Positions 41,568 to 49,032 of a stretch of DNA of 51,072 nucleotides are shown in pieces. Position 1 is the first letter of the stretch. Every line of letters starts with the position of its first letter. The stretch is from Candidatus Omnitrophota bacterium (lineage in GTDB: Bacteria; Omnitrophota; Gorgyraeia; 2-01-FULL-45-10), in NCBI GenBank assembly GCA_016929115.1, contig JAFGJL010000025.1, forward strand, positions 1-51,072, written 5' to 3'. A model generated the notes under the pieces. The model was not told where the DNA came from. It saw nothing but the letters and a program-made list of their open reading frames with translations, and did not search any database. The translations under genes were made by a program, and so were the position numbers.

Positions 41568-41596
41568 TTTGGGGTCGGGAGGGTCAATCTCCTTTA

Positions 41597-41631
41597 CTCC
41601 CAACTCCCAACTCCCAACTCCGAACTCCCAA
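41597..41631 (+). repeat. Heptad tandem repeat CTCCCAA x5
   Basis: Five head-to-tail copies of CTCCCAA (the fourth is CTCCGAA) at 41597-41603, 41604-41610, 41611-41617, 41618-41624 and 41625-41631. They end five bases before the dnaX ATG, so the usual ribosome-site position is occupied by the repeat. Confidence 0.85.
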
Positions 41632-41636
41632 CTTAA

Positions 41637-43394
41637 ATGAGCTACATAGTTTTAGCCAGGAAATACAGGCCCCAGAAGTTCGACGAGATCATCGGGCAAT
41701 CCCACATAACCACCACGCTTAAGAACGCCATTTCGTATGACCGTGTCGCCCACGCGTATCTCTTCACCGGTTCACGCGGTATCGGCAAGACGACGACCGC
41801 GCGTATCCTGGCGAAGGCGTTGAACTGCGAAAAGGGCCCGACGGCCGAACCGTGCAACGCGTGCGCGTCCTGCGCCGGCATAAACCAGGGCACGAGCCTC
41901 GACGTCCTTGAGATAGACGGTGCCTCCAACAGGGGCATAGACGAGATAAGGAACCTGCGCGACAACGTCAAGTTCGCCCCGGCCCGCGGCAGATACAAGG
42001 TCTATATAATCGACGAAGTCCACATGCTCACGCCGGAGGCGTTCAACGCGCTCCTGAAGACGCTCGAGGAGCCGCCGCCGCACGTGAAGTTCATCTTCGC
42101 GACGACCCAGGCGCATAAGGTCCCGGCGACTATACTTTCGCGATGCCAGAGGTTCGATTTCCGCAGGATAGCGACAAAAGATATCATCCAAAGCCTCAGG
42201 CAGATCGTGCGAAACGAAAAGATCGATATCAAGGACGACGCGCTTATCCTCATCTCCCGGTATGCTGACGGAAGCATGAGGGACGCCGAGGTCATACTTG
42301 ACCAGGTCGTGTCGTTCGCGCACTGTGCCGTTGGCGCGGAGGAAGTGGCGCAGGTGCTCGGTATTGTCGATGAGGAAGTCCTCTTTGGCCTCTCCGACGC
42401 GGTTGCGAAAAAGGACCCGGGCCGGGCCCTGAAGGTCGTAGACCGCCTCGTGAACGAGGGCAAGGACATCGGCCACGTCATCGCGCACCTGATAGAGCAT
42501 TTCAGGAACATCGCCATGATGAAAATAGGCAAGGACGCCCAAACCCTGGTGGATGCCGGCGGTGAGACCCTGAAGCGGTACGAAGGCGAGGCCGCTAAGT
42601 TTACCGTAGAGGAGATCCTCTATGTCATATACACCCTTTCCGGCACCATAGATTTTATCAGGAAGTCGAACATGGCGAGGATACCGTTCGAAGCCGCCCT
42701 TGTGAAACTCACCAAAGCAGGCTCTATCGTATCGCTCGAAGAGATCCTGCGGCGGATAGATAAGCTCGAGGCGCCCGCCGCGCCCGCTTGCCAGCCGGCT
42801 CATACGTCACAGGCGGACAGGTCGGTGAAGGCCTCCAGCCATCAAGCCGCAATTTCCGCGGAACAGCCCCGCACAGAGAGCGTTTCGACAGCTCCTCCTT
42901 CCACTGTTCCATCGGCGCAGCCAGCGTCTGGCGTTGCGGGCGAAGTCGCGGACAAGTGGGACGACATCCTGAAACGTATAAGTACGAAGAAGATGTCGGT
43001 CGCTTCCTATCTTCAGGAGGGCGTTCCCATATCCGTTGAATCGGATACGGTCGTAATAGGATTCCCTAAGTCATGTAAGTTCCATAAAGAGGCGATAGAT
43101 TCTCCGGAGTCGCGAAAGGTGATCGAAGAGGCGTTGCGCTTTGAGGTGGGCCGTGACTTGAGGGTCAAGCTCGTGCTTACAGACGCCATCAGCGGTAAAA
43201 ACGGCTCTGAGAACGGTGGCGGAGAAGGCGCGGGTCTCGCCGGCCAGGCCGCCGGCAAAAAGGGGCAGGGCAGGGAAGTCGACCCTCTTATCAAATCCGC
43301 CTTGGAGATGTTCGGCGGCGAGATAGCGAAGACCTTTGATAAGCCCGCCTGCCCGACTTCGACGGATAGGCCGGCGGGCAGGGAGTCTGCATGA
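41637..43394 (+). CDS. dnaX: DNA polymerase III subunit gamma/tau
   Basis: A 585-aa clamp-loader subunit. It begins SYIVLARKYRPQKFDEIIGQ, has Walker A GSRGIGKT at 45-52, the zinc cysteines Cys64, 73, 76 and 79, Walker B-type VYIIDEVHMLT and the sensor motif TILSRCQRFDFRR. A Pro/Ala/Ser-rich linker follows at about 380-430, then a tau-like C-terminal domain. It loads the sliding clamp at replication forks. No clear slippery A6G frameshift site was seen, so a separate gamma form is not predicted. Its stop overlaps recR as ATGA. Confidence 0.97.
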   Translation: MSYIVLARKYRPQKFDEIIGQSHITTTLKNAISYDRVAHAYLFTGSRGIGKTTTARILAKALNCEKGPTAEPCNACASCAGINQGTSLDVLEIDGASNRGIDEIRNLRDNVKFAPARGRYKVYIIDEVHMLTPEAFNALLKTLEEPPPHVKFIFATTQAHKVPATILSRCQRFDFRRIATKDIIQSLRQIVRNEKIDIKDDALILISRYADGSMRDAEVILDQVVSFAHCAVGAEEVAQVLGIVDEEVLFGLSDAVAKKDPGRALKVVDRLVNEGKDIGHVIAHLIEHFRNIAMMKIGKDAQTLVDAGGETLKRYEGEAAKFTVEEILYVIYTLSGTIDFIRKSNMARIPFEAALVKLTKAGSIVSLEEILRRIDKLEAPAAPACQPAHTSQADRSVKASSHQAAISAEQPRTESVSTAPPSTVPSAQPASGVAGEVADKWDDILKRISTKKMSVASYLQEGVPISVESDTVVIGFPKSCKFHKEAIDSPESRKVIEEALRFEVGRDLRVKLVLTDAISGKNGSENGGGEGAGLAGQAAGKKGQGREVDPLIKSALEMFGGEIAKTFDKPACPTSTDRPAGRESA

Positions 43395-44026
43395 AGGCCT
43401 TTCCGGTCTCCATGAACGCGCTGGTGGGCGAATTCGCCAAGATGCCGGGCATCGGCCCGAAGACAGCCGAACGGCTCGCGTTCTACATCCTCCATACGTC
43501 CAAAGGCGAAGCCGAGACCTTCTCGAAAGCCATACTAAAGGTAAAAGAATCCGTAAGGTTCTGCAAAGAGTGCTACAACTTGAGCGAAGACGAGCTATGC
43601 GAGATATGCAAAAGCTCCTCCCGCGACAAGGCGGTCCTCTGCGTGGTCGAAGAGCCTAAGGATATCATAACCATCGAAAAGGCGCTCAATTTCGACGGCC
43701 TCTACCATGTCCTTCTCGGGTCGCTGTCGCCGCTTGACGGCATCGGGCCTTCCGAACTCAAGGTGCAGGAGCTCTTGGAGCGCGTCAAGAAGGGCTCATT
43801 CAGGGAGATAGTCATAGCTACGGGTTTCAATACGGAGGGTGAGGCGACCGCCCTATACCTGGTCAGGGCGTTAAAGGGTTGCGGGTACAGGGCAAAGCTT
43901 ACCAGGATAGCGTACGGCATTCCTGTAGGCAGCGCCCTTGAGCATGCGGACCAGGCCACCATATCTAAGGCGTTCGAGGGCAGGCTGGAATTGAAGGAAA
44001 AAGCGGCATCCCGCAGGCCTGAATAA
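43391..44026 (+). CDS. recR: Recombination protein RecR
   Basis: A 211-aa full-length RecR: helix-hairpin-helix MPGIGPKTAERLAFYIL, the Cys4 zinc finger (Cys58, 61, 70, 73), a Toprim domain (VVEEPKDIITIE, GFNTEGEATALYL) and the C-terminal VARGIPVG-like AYGIPVGSALEHAD. It works with RecFO in recombinational repair. The start overlaps dnaX by four bases. The small ybaB gene that often lies between dnaX and recR is missing here. Confidence 0.97.
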   Translation: MKAFPVSMNALVGEFAKMPGIGPKTAERLAFYILHTSKGEAETFSKAILKVKESVRFCKECYNLSEDELCEICKSSSRDKAVLCVVEEPKDIITIEKALNFDGLYHVLLGSLSPLDGIGPSELKVQELLERVKKGSFREIVIATGFNTEGEATALYLVRALKGCGYRAKLTRIAYGIPVGSALEHADQATISKAFEGRLELKEKAASRRPE

Positions 44027-44028
44027 TC

Positions 44029-44057
44029 TTGACAGACCTATGGTTGTCTGGTATATT
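44029..44057 (+). promoter_or_regulatory. Promoter of the membrane protein/por operon
   Basis: TTGACA at 44029-44034, a 17-base spacer and TATATT at 44052-44057, with TG one base before the -10. The spacer contains GGTTGTCTG, the same nine bases at the same place as in the promoter at 17725. It starts two bases after the recR stop. Confidence 0.7.
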
Positions 44058-44117
44058 TGGTATATTATATAGGTAGTCCTGCCTATTTAAAGGTAATTAT
44101 ATCAATAAGGAGGGTAT

Positions 44118-44933
44118 ATGGGGATAATGGAGGCGATAAAAAAAGGCTTTGGGGTCGCCGCTAAGAATATGTCGTTGATCCTGGTCTTATTTGTGTTCAA
44201 TCTCATATGGAATCTGGCAAGCATACCGCTTGCGCGTCAGGGCGCGGCGGCAGCCGGCGCCGCAGGTGCCGCTCCCCAGCTGACAGCAGCCGCAGCGATC
44301 CTGAGCGTGGTGTTTATCCTTGCGAGCATCTTCGTCCAGGGAGGCGCTCTCGCGTGCGTAAGGGATTATGTTAAGGAAGGCAAGGCAAAACTGGCCAATT
44401 TCGCTTCCAACGGCTTGAAGTATTTCGTGCGCCTTCTGGGCCTTGGCCTTTTGATCATCCTGATCATAGCTATAGTGGGATTGATCGCCGCCTTGATCAT
44501 TGCCGCGACCGCCGGTTTCAATAATACCGCGGTGACCATAATAGCTACGGTCGTCGCGATAATCATCGGCGTTGCCGGCCTCTACTATATCATACTGCTC
44601 ATCCTTTCGCCGTATACCATGATATGCGAAGATATCGGCGTCATCGAAGCGATGAAACGCAGTGTCGCCATCGTGAAGCGGACGATCGGCAAAGTGCTGT
44701 TGCTGCTCGTGCTTCTGGTATTGATCTCTCTCGGCATAGGTTTTCTCGTAGGTTTCCTGACGGGTCTTTTGACGATGGCGTTACCCGCCAACGTCGCGCA
44801 GATCGTCATCGGGATCATAAACAGCGCCTTCAACGGATATCTCGGCCTTGTCATGATGGCGAGCTTCATGGTCTTCTACCTGGGAATGGCCGGGCAGGAG
44901 AAGGTCTCCGCGCAGAAGGTCTTTAAAGTCTAA
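44118..44933 (+). CDS. Unknown polytopic membrane protein
   Basis: A 271-aa protein with about six hydrophobic segments, rich in Ala, Ile and Val. It starts after a strong AAGGAGG (44106-44112). The general pattern (long Ile/Val-rich spans, short charged loops such as EDIGVIEAMKRSVAIVKR) resembles membrane proteins of the DUF-type related to the glycerophosphodiester phosphodiesterase membrane domain; I cannot name it firmly. It is seven bases upstream of the por genes, so it may be co-transcribed with them. Confidence 0.7.
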   Translation: MGIMEAIKKGFGVAAKNMSLILVLFVFNLIWNLASIPLARQGAAAAGAAGAAPQLTAAAAILSVVFILASIFVQGGALACVRDYVKEGKAKLANFASNGLKYFVRLLGLGLLIILIIAIVGLIAALIIAATAGFNNTAVTIIATVVAIIIGVAGLYYIILLILSPYTMICEDIGVIEAMKRSVAIVKRTIGKVLLLLVLLVLISLGIGFLVGFLTGLLTMALPANVAQIVIGIINSAFNGYLGLVMMASFMVFYLGMAGQEKVSAQKVFKV

Positions 44934-44941
44934 AGAATAAA

Positions 44942-45523
44942 ATGAAAGATCTTGTAGAGATTCGCTGGCATGGAAGGGGCGGCCAGGGAGCTAAGACGGC
45001 CGCCCTTTTATTTGCCGATGCCGCGCTGGCATCCGGCAAGTATATACAGGCGTTCCCTGAGTACGGTCCTGAGAGGATGGGCGCGCCCGTAGCCTCCTTT
45101 AACCGCATATCGTCGGAACCAATCCTCCTGCACTCAGGCGTCAGCAATCCCAGCGTCGTCATAGTCCTCGACCCGACATTGACCGAATCGATCGATGTGA
45201 CCGAAGGCATGCCGGATAACGGCGTCATAATAATAAATACAGGTAAGTGTCCGGACGCCATAAGGAAGGAACTGGATATCCCTGGCGGCATCAAGGTCTT
45301 TACGGTCGATGCCTCCGGTATATCCAAGGAGACGATAGGCAGGGAGATACCCAATACTCCGATGCTCGGGGCGTTCGTGAAGGCCACCGGGATGCTGGAC
45401 TTTAAAGAGATGCTTGAGGATACGAAGAAGAAATTGGAAAAGAAGTTCAAGAACAAGCCGGAAGTCGTCGCGGGGAACATCAAGGCGATCGAGCGCGCGT
45501 ATAATGAAGTCAGATCGCAGTAA
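44942..45523 (+). CDS. porC: 2-oxoacid:ferredoxin oxidoreductase, gamma subunit
   Basis: A 193-aa subunit with EIRWHGRGGQGAKTAALLFADAAL, the typical opening of POR gamma, and YIQAFPEYGPERMGAPVASFNRI. It forms part of the heterotetrameric pyruvate (or other 2-oxoacid):ferredoxin oxidoreductase that makes acetyl-CoA, CO2 and reduced ferredoxin. Gene order is gamma-delta-alpha-beta. Substrate specificity (pyruvate versus 2-ketoisovalerate) is a likely but not certain reading. Confidence 0.93.
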   Translation: MKDLVEIRWHGRGGQGAKTAALLFADAALASGKYIQAFPEYGPERMGAPVASFNRISSEPILLHSGVSNPSVVIVLDPTLTESIDVTEGMPDNGVIIINTGKCPDAIRKELDIPGGIKVFTVDASGISKETIGREIPNTPMLGAFVKATGMLDFKEMLEDTKKKLEKKFKNKPEVVAGNIKAIERAYNEVRSQ

Positions 45524-45554
45524 CTAGTAACCAGTAACTCGTAACTGGTAATAA
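45520..45554 (+). repeat. Heptad tandem repeat GTAACNN x5
   Basis: Five seven-base units, GTAACTA, GTAACCA, GTAACTC, GTAACTG and GTAATAA, run from the last base of the final porC sense codon through its stop to four bases before the porD ATG. Like the array before dnaX, it fills the position of the ribosome site. Confidence 0.8.
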
Positions 45555-45558
45555 AAAA

Positions 45559-45888
45559 ATGGCAGAAAAAACGAAAAAAATAAAAAAACCGGGGTGGAAG
45601 GAATTGCCGGAGGCCGATCTCATCATAGGCGGCGGCACTGCGCTTGAGTTCAAGACGGGCGACTGGAGAAGCGAGAGGCCTGTCCATATACCGGAGAAGT
45701 GCATAAATTGCCTTACCTGCTGGGCCTACTGCCCGGATTCAGCCGTTATAGTGAAGGAAGGCAAGGTCGTGGGCTTCAACTACGATTATTGCAAGGGGTG
45801 CGGCATATGCATGCATGAGTGCCCGGTAAAAGGCAAGGCGATAAAGATGGTGCCTGAGCGGGACGCGAAGACGGAGACCCGTAAATAG
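45559..45888 (+). CDS. porD: 2-oxoacid:ferredoxin oxidoreductase, delta (ferredoxin) subunit
   Basis: A 109-aa subunit with two 4Fe-4S motifs: Cys48, 51, 54, 58 (CINCLTCWAYCPDSAV) and Cys78, 81, 84, 88 (CKGCGICMHECPVKG). It carries electrons from the TPP site to ferredoxin. The basic N-terminus (EKTKKIKKPGWKELP) is usual for POR delta. It follows porC across the heptad repeat and ends three bases before porA. Confidence 0.94.
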   Translation: MAEKTKKIKKPGWKELPEADLIIGGGTALEFKTGDWRSERPVHIPEKCINCLTCWAYCPDSAVIVKEGKVVGFNYDYCKGCGICMHECPVKGKAIKMVPERDAKTETRK

Positions 45889-45891
45889 CAT

Positions 45892-47070
45892 ATGGCGAAA
45901 TCCAACATATTGGCAAGGACAGGAAACGAGGCGATGGCCGAGGCTATGCGCCAGGTGAACCCTGACGTAGTCGCGGCATATCCCATAACGCCTGCCACCG
46001 AGATCGTCCAGATATTCGCTTCCTTCGTGGCCGACGGCCTCGTGGATACCGAGTTCGTGCCTGTGGAGAGCGAGCATTCGGCGATGTCGGCCTGTATCGG
46101 CGCGGCCTCTGCCGGCGGCCGCGTGATGACAGGCACTTCCAGCCAGGGGCTCGCGCTCATGGCGGAGATGCTCTATATAGCGGCCGGCCTGCGGCTTCCG
46201 ATAGTGCTTTCCGATGTCAATCGCGCGCTCTCAAGCCCGATAAACATACATTGCGACCATTCCGACACGATGATGGTAAGGGATTCGGGTTGGATACAGA
46301 TATTTTCGGAGAACGCCCAGGAGGCCTACGACAATATGGTCCAGGCCGTGAAGATAGCCGAGGCCGTGAAGCTGCCCGTGGTGGTCACTACCGACGGGTT
46401 CATCATAAGTCACGGGATGGAGAGGATAGAGATACTTGACGATGCCGAGGTCAAAAAATTCATAGGGGATTATAAGCCCGAGCACTATCTCCTTAACTTT
46501 GAAAAACCGATAACGGTCGGGGCGCTGGACCTGACCGATTACTATTTCGAGCACAAGAGGCAGGAGATAGAGGCGATGAAGGCCTCCACGCCTGTGATAA
46601 TAGCTGTCGGAAGCGAATTCGGCAAGAAGACAGGCCGTTCTTACGGTCTCTTCGAAAAATATAAGATGGAAGACGCCGAGGCGGTGATGATCGCCATGGG
46701 TTCTACGGCAGGCACGGCGAAGGTCAAGATAGACGAGTTAAGGGCTAAGGGATTAAAAGCGGGATTGCTTAAACCGAGGGTATTCAGGCCGTTCCCAAAG
46801 GAAGAGATCGCGGACGCCCTTAAAGGTGCCAAGGCGGTAGCGGTCATGGACAGGTCCGATTCCATGAATGCCCAGGAAGGCCCTCTTTGCCTCGAAGTAA
46901 AAGCCGCTCTATATGATAAAGCCGCCAATAAGCCCGTGCTTAACTATGTTTACGGGTTGGGCGGCCGCGAGATAAAGCCGGAAGACATAGGAACAGTTTT
47001 TGACGATCTCTTCGAGGCTTCAAAAGGCAAGGAAAAGCCCGGTGTCTCGTATCTGGGCGTGAGAGAATAG
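45892..47070 (+). CDS. porA: 2-oxoacid:ferredoxin oxidoreductase, alpha subunit
   Basis: A 392-aa subunit: AYPITPATEIVQ, VESEHSAMSACIGAASAGGRVMTGTSSQGLALM and LPIVLSDVNRALSSPINIHCDHSDTMMVRDSG are strongly conserved in POR alpha, and the C-terminal LRAKGLKAGLLKPRVFRPFP is the transketolase-C-like part. It forms the active site with the beta subunit. Confidence 0.95.
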   Translation: MAKSNILARTGNEAMAEAMRQVNPDVVAAYPITPATEIVQIFASFVADGLVDTEFVPVESEHSAMSACIGAASAGGRVMTGTSSQGLALMAEMLYIAAGLRLPIVLSDVNRALSSPINIHCDHSDTMMVRDSGWIQIFSENAQEAYDNMVQAVKIAEAVKLPVVVTTDGFIISHGMERIEILDDAEVKKFIGDYKPEHYLLNFEKPITVGALDLTDYYFEHKRQEIEAMKASTPVIIAVGSEFGKKTGRSYGLFEKYKMEDAEAVMIAMGSTAGTAKVKIDELRAKGLKAGLLKPRVFRPFPKEEIADALKGAKAVAVMDRSDSMNAQEGPLCLEVKAALYDKAANKPVLNYVYGLGGREIKPEDIGTVFDDLFEASKGKEKPGVSYLGVRE

Positions 47071-47074
47071 GGCG

Positions 47075-48004
47075 ATGAACATAAAAGAGGCCGTAAAACA
47101 GAAAGAGCTCTTTACCGGAGGCCACCGCGCCTGCGCGGGCTGCGGCGCGGCCATAGTCGCGAGACAGGTCCTGATGGCGGCAGGGCCCAATACGGTCGTT
47201 TCCAACGCTACCGGATGCCTCGAAGTCGTCTCGACGATCTTCCCGTATACCGCATGGAACGTGCCGTTCATCCATAGCGCTTTTGAGAACGCGGCGGCCA
47301 CGATAAGCGGCGCGGAAGCGCTCTACCAGTCTTGGAGACGGCAGGGCAAATACGACAAGAAGGTCAATTTCATAGCGTTCGGCGGCGATGGCGGCACATA
47401 CGACATCGGGCTGCAGTCCCTGTCCGGTGCGATGGAGCGCGGCCATAATATATTATACGTCTGTTACAATAACGAGGCATACATGAACACCGGCGTCCAG
47501 CGTTCAGGCGCCACGCCGAAAGGCGCTGACACGACGACAGCTCCCGTGGGAAAGGTGAAGAAAGGCAAGGAACAGTACAGGAAGGACCTCACCGCGATAA
47601 TGGTGGCCCACGGTATACCGTATGCCGCCCAGGCCATCGTCGGTAACTGGCGCGACCTTACCAGCAAGGTCGAGAAGGCGCTTTCCATCGAGGGGCCGAA
47701 GTTCATAAACGTCTTCCAGCCATGCCGGCTCGGCTGGTCATACAAGCCGGAGCTTACCTGCGAGATAGGCCGCATGGCGGTGGATACTTGCGCGTGGCCT
47801 ATATACGAAGTGGTCAACGGACAGTACAAGATAACGAAGCCGAGAGAGAAGAAGCCTATCGCCGATTGGCTGAAGCTGCAGGGCCGGTTCCAGCACCTCT
47901 TCAAGCCGGAGAACAAGGCTTTGCTGGATGATATACAGCATGCCGCGGACAGGAACTGGGAAGAGTTATTGAAGAAGGAAGCGCCGGAAAAATCGGAAAA
48001 ATAG
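47075..48004 (+). CDS. porB: 2-oxoacid:ferredoxin oxidoreductase, beta subunit
   Basis: A 309-aa TPP-binding subunit. GHRACAGCGAAIVARQ near the start carries two cluster cysteines (Cys20, 23), GGDGGTYDIGLQSLSGAMERGHN and YVCYNNEAYMNTGVQRS form the TPP/Mg site, and HGIPYAAQAIVGNWRDL follows. It completes the four-subunit enzyme. The last codons and stop lie in the left arm of the hairpin at 47997-48056. Confidence 0.95.
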   Translation: MNIKEAVKQKELFTGGHRACAGCGAAIVARQVLMAAGPNTVVSNATGCLEVVSTIFPYTAWNVPFIHSAFENAAATISGAEALYQSWRRQGKYDKKVNFIAFGGDGGTYDIGLQSLSGAMERGHNILYVCYNNEAYMNTGVQRSGATPKGADTTTAPVGKVKKGKEQYRKDLTAIMVAHGIPYAAQAIVGNWRDLTSKVEKALSIEGPKFINVFQPCRLGWSYKPELTCEIGRMAVDTCAWPIYEVVNGQYKITKPREKKPIADWLKLQGRFQHLFKPENKALLDDIQHAADRNWEELLKKEAPEKSEK

Positions 48005-48056
48005 GGACTGTCCCCAGCGTGTCTATAACGCGCAGAAAGGGACTGTCCCTATTTTT
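47997..48056 (+). repeat. Inverted repeat with GGGACTGTCCC palindromes at a convergent junction
   Basis: AAAAATAGGGACTGTCCC (47997-48014) and GGGACTGTCCCTATTTTT (48039-48056) pair in 17 of 18 positions around a 24-base loop, and each holds the near-palindrome GGGAC-T-GTCCC. The right arm ends in five T. The hairpin overlaps the porB stop and touches the last codon of the - strand gene, so it can terminate both converging transcripts. It also looks like a REP element. Confidence 0.75.
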
Positions 48057-48732
48057 ATCTTCTATGGTCGCAATCTTTTAAGGGACATGTAACGCAAGGG
48101 GAGTGTGCCTTCGTGAATACTCCGGCCGGCGCTATGCCGACGACGGCCGATACAGATTTACGGGGGACCATCATGCAGCCTTCAGTCAGCCGCACTCCGG
48201 CCTTCGAGAAGTCGACGGCTCTTTGTAGCATGCGCTGTTCCTCCGTAGGCCAGTCGCAGTAACCGGGCGAGAAGCGCATCGAAACGCTCTCGCCGCGCCC
48301 GGCATGGTGTTTACGCATCGCCCTTTCCAGATTCTCCGCGAGCGACTCTGCCGCCAGAGAGCCTATCTTATCGAGAAAATATCCGCGCAGGACATCGCCC
48401 CTTGTCATGCTCTTCGTTGCCGCTGTCTCCAGATCACCGCCTATCGTCGCGACGAATATATAAAGGCGCGTCGCGCCTTTCAGATAGCGGGGGAGCCTTT
48501 TGCTTGAAAAGATGATGCCGCCTTCGATCTCGACATGGCCCGGCGCAAGACGCGTTATCTCTTTCATCTTCGCGGAGACCAGGGGCCTCGCGAGTGACCG
48601 CGCTTTCTTCAGGCATTCGCGTGCGCAGGCTCTTATCGTTCTCTGCGAAGGAGATATTCTATCCTTCGTCAGAAGCTCCTTCTCTACCCAACGCCAATCG
48701 ATCCCGATCTTTTCCGTAGTAAAATCCTTCAT
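48055..48732 (-). CDS. Stand-alone MetH reactivation-domain-like protein
   Basis: A 225-aa soluble protein. The motif RFSPGYCDWPTEEQRML corresponds to the SAM-binding RxxPGYxxxP of the activation domain of B12-dependent methionine synthase, and YIFVATIGGDLE and SLAAESLAENLER fit the same fold. C-terminal cysteines (CVTCPLKDCDHRR) may bind a metal or cluster. Such stand-alone proteins are found in acetogens and other anaerobes and may re-activate oxidised corrinoid proteins. No methionine synthase core is in the window. The start overlaps the 60-aa gene upstream by four bases. Confidence 0.85.
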   Translation of the reverse strand: MKDFTTEKIGIDWRWVEKELLTKDRISPSQRTIRACARECLKKARSLARPLVSAKMKEITRLAPGHVEIEGGIIFSSKRLPRYLKGATRLYIFVATIGGDLETAATKSMTRGDVLRGYFLDKIGSLAAESLAENLERAMRKHHAGRGESVSMRFSPGYCDWPTEEQRMLQRAVDFSKAGVRLTEGCMMVPRKSVSAVVGIAPAGVFTKAHSPCVTCPLKDCDHRR

Positions 48733-48911
48733 GAGGCTTTCTTTAGCTCTATGCGCATCATGATCCCGCGCTGTTCAAAAGAGCCTGCCTTAAACATGCT
48801 CTTTGTGATGGTATCCATAACGGCCGTTTCATACTCTTTCCTTGTATAGCCGCTTATGCGGATGCGAAAGGAGCCGGGATCTTCTCCGGAAGATATTTCC
48901 TTACTTCGCAA
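48729..48911 (-). CDS. Unknown 60-aa protein
   Basis: A 60-aa frame starting at TTG 48911 and overlapping both neighbours: 11 bases into the 43-aa gene upstream and four bases into the MetH-like gene downstream. It reads RSKEISSGEDPGSFRIRISG then YTRKEYETAVMDTITKSMFK, with no known domain. The tight overlaps on both sides support a real gene, but no ribosome site or family evidence was found; a later start is possible. Confidence 0.45.
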   Translation of the reverse strand: MRSKEISSGEDPGSFRIRISGYTRKEYETAVMDTITKSMFKAGSFEQRGIMMRIELKKAS

Positions 48912-49032
48912 GGCGGTCTTTAAAAACGAGAAGAAGTCCTATCGTGATGAGGAGGACGCCCTGCAGGATGGGCAGGAAGAGGCCTGCGATGCCGATCAAT
49001 ATCAAAAGGATGCCGGTCAGTTTGAGGAGCAT
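48901..49032 (-). CDS. Small membrane protein (43 aa, DUF454/PGPGW-like)
   Basis: ATG at 49032-49030 and TAA at 48903-48901 give a 43-residue peptide, LLKLTGILLILIGIAGLFLP then ILQGVLLITIGLLLVFKDRL. It has two hydrophobic hairpin-like halves joined at the LFLPILQGVLL turn, typical of tiny proteins where LP.LPG(W) sits at the turn. The start lies 16 bases inside the end of the aminotransferase gene, so translation is coupled. Too short for a firm family call. Confidence 0.5.
   Translation of the reverse strand: MLLKLTGILLILIGIAGLFLPILQGVLLITIGLLLVFKDRLAK

Noticed and set aside
41597-41631. CRISPR-like array
   Set aside because: The units are only seven bases and directly adjacent, with no spacers and no cas genes.
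41772-42803. Long open frame (343 codons) on the - strand opposite dnaX
   Set aside because: It is antisense to the conserved ATPase core of dnaX and shows no domain or ribosome site.
41637-43394. Programmed -1 frameshift in dnaX giving a gamma subunit
   Set aside because: No A AAA AAG heptamer with a following stem-loop was found in the right region.
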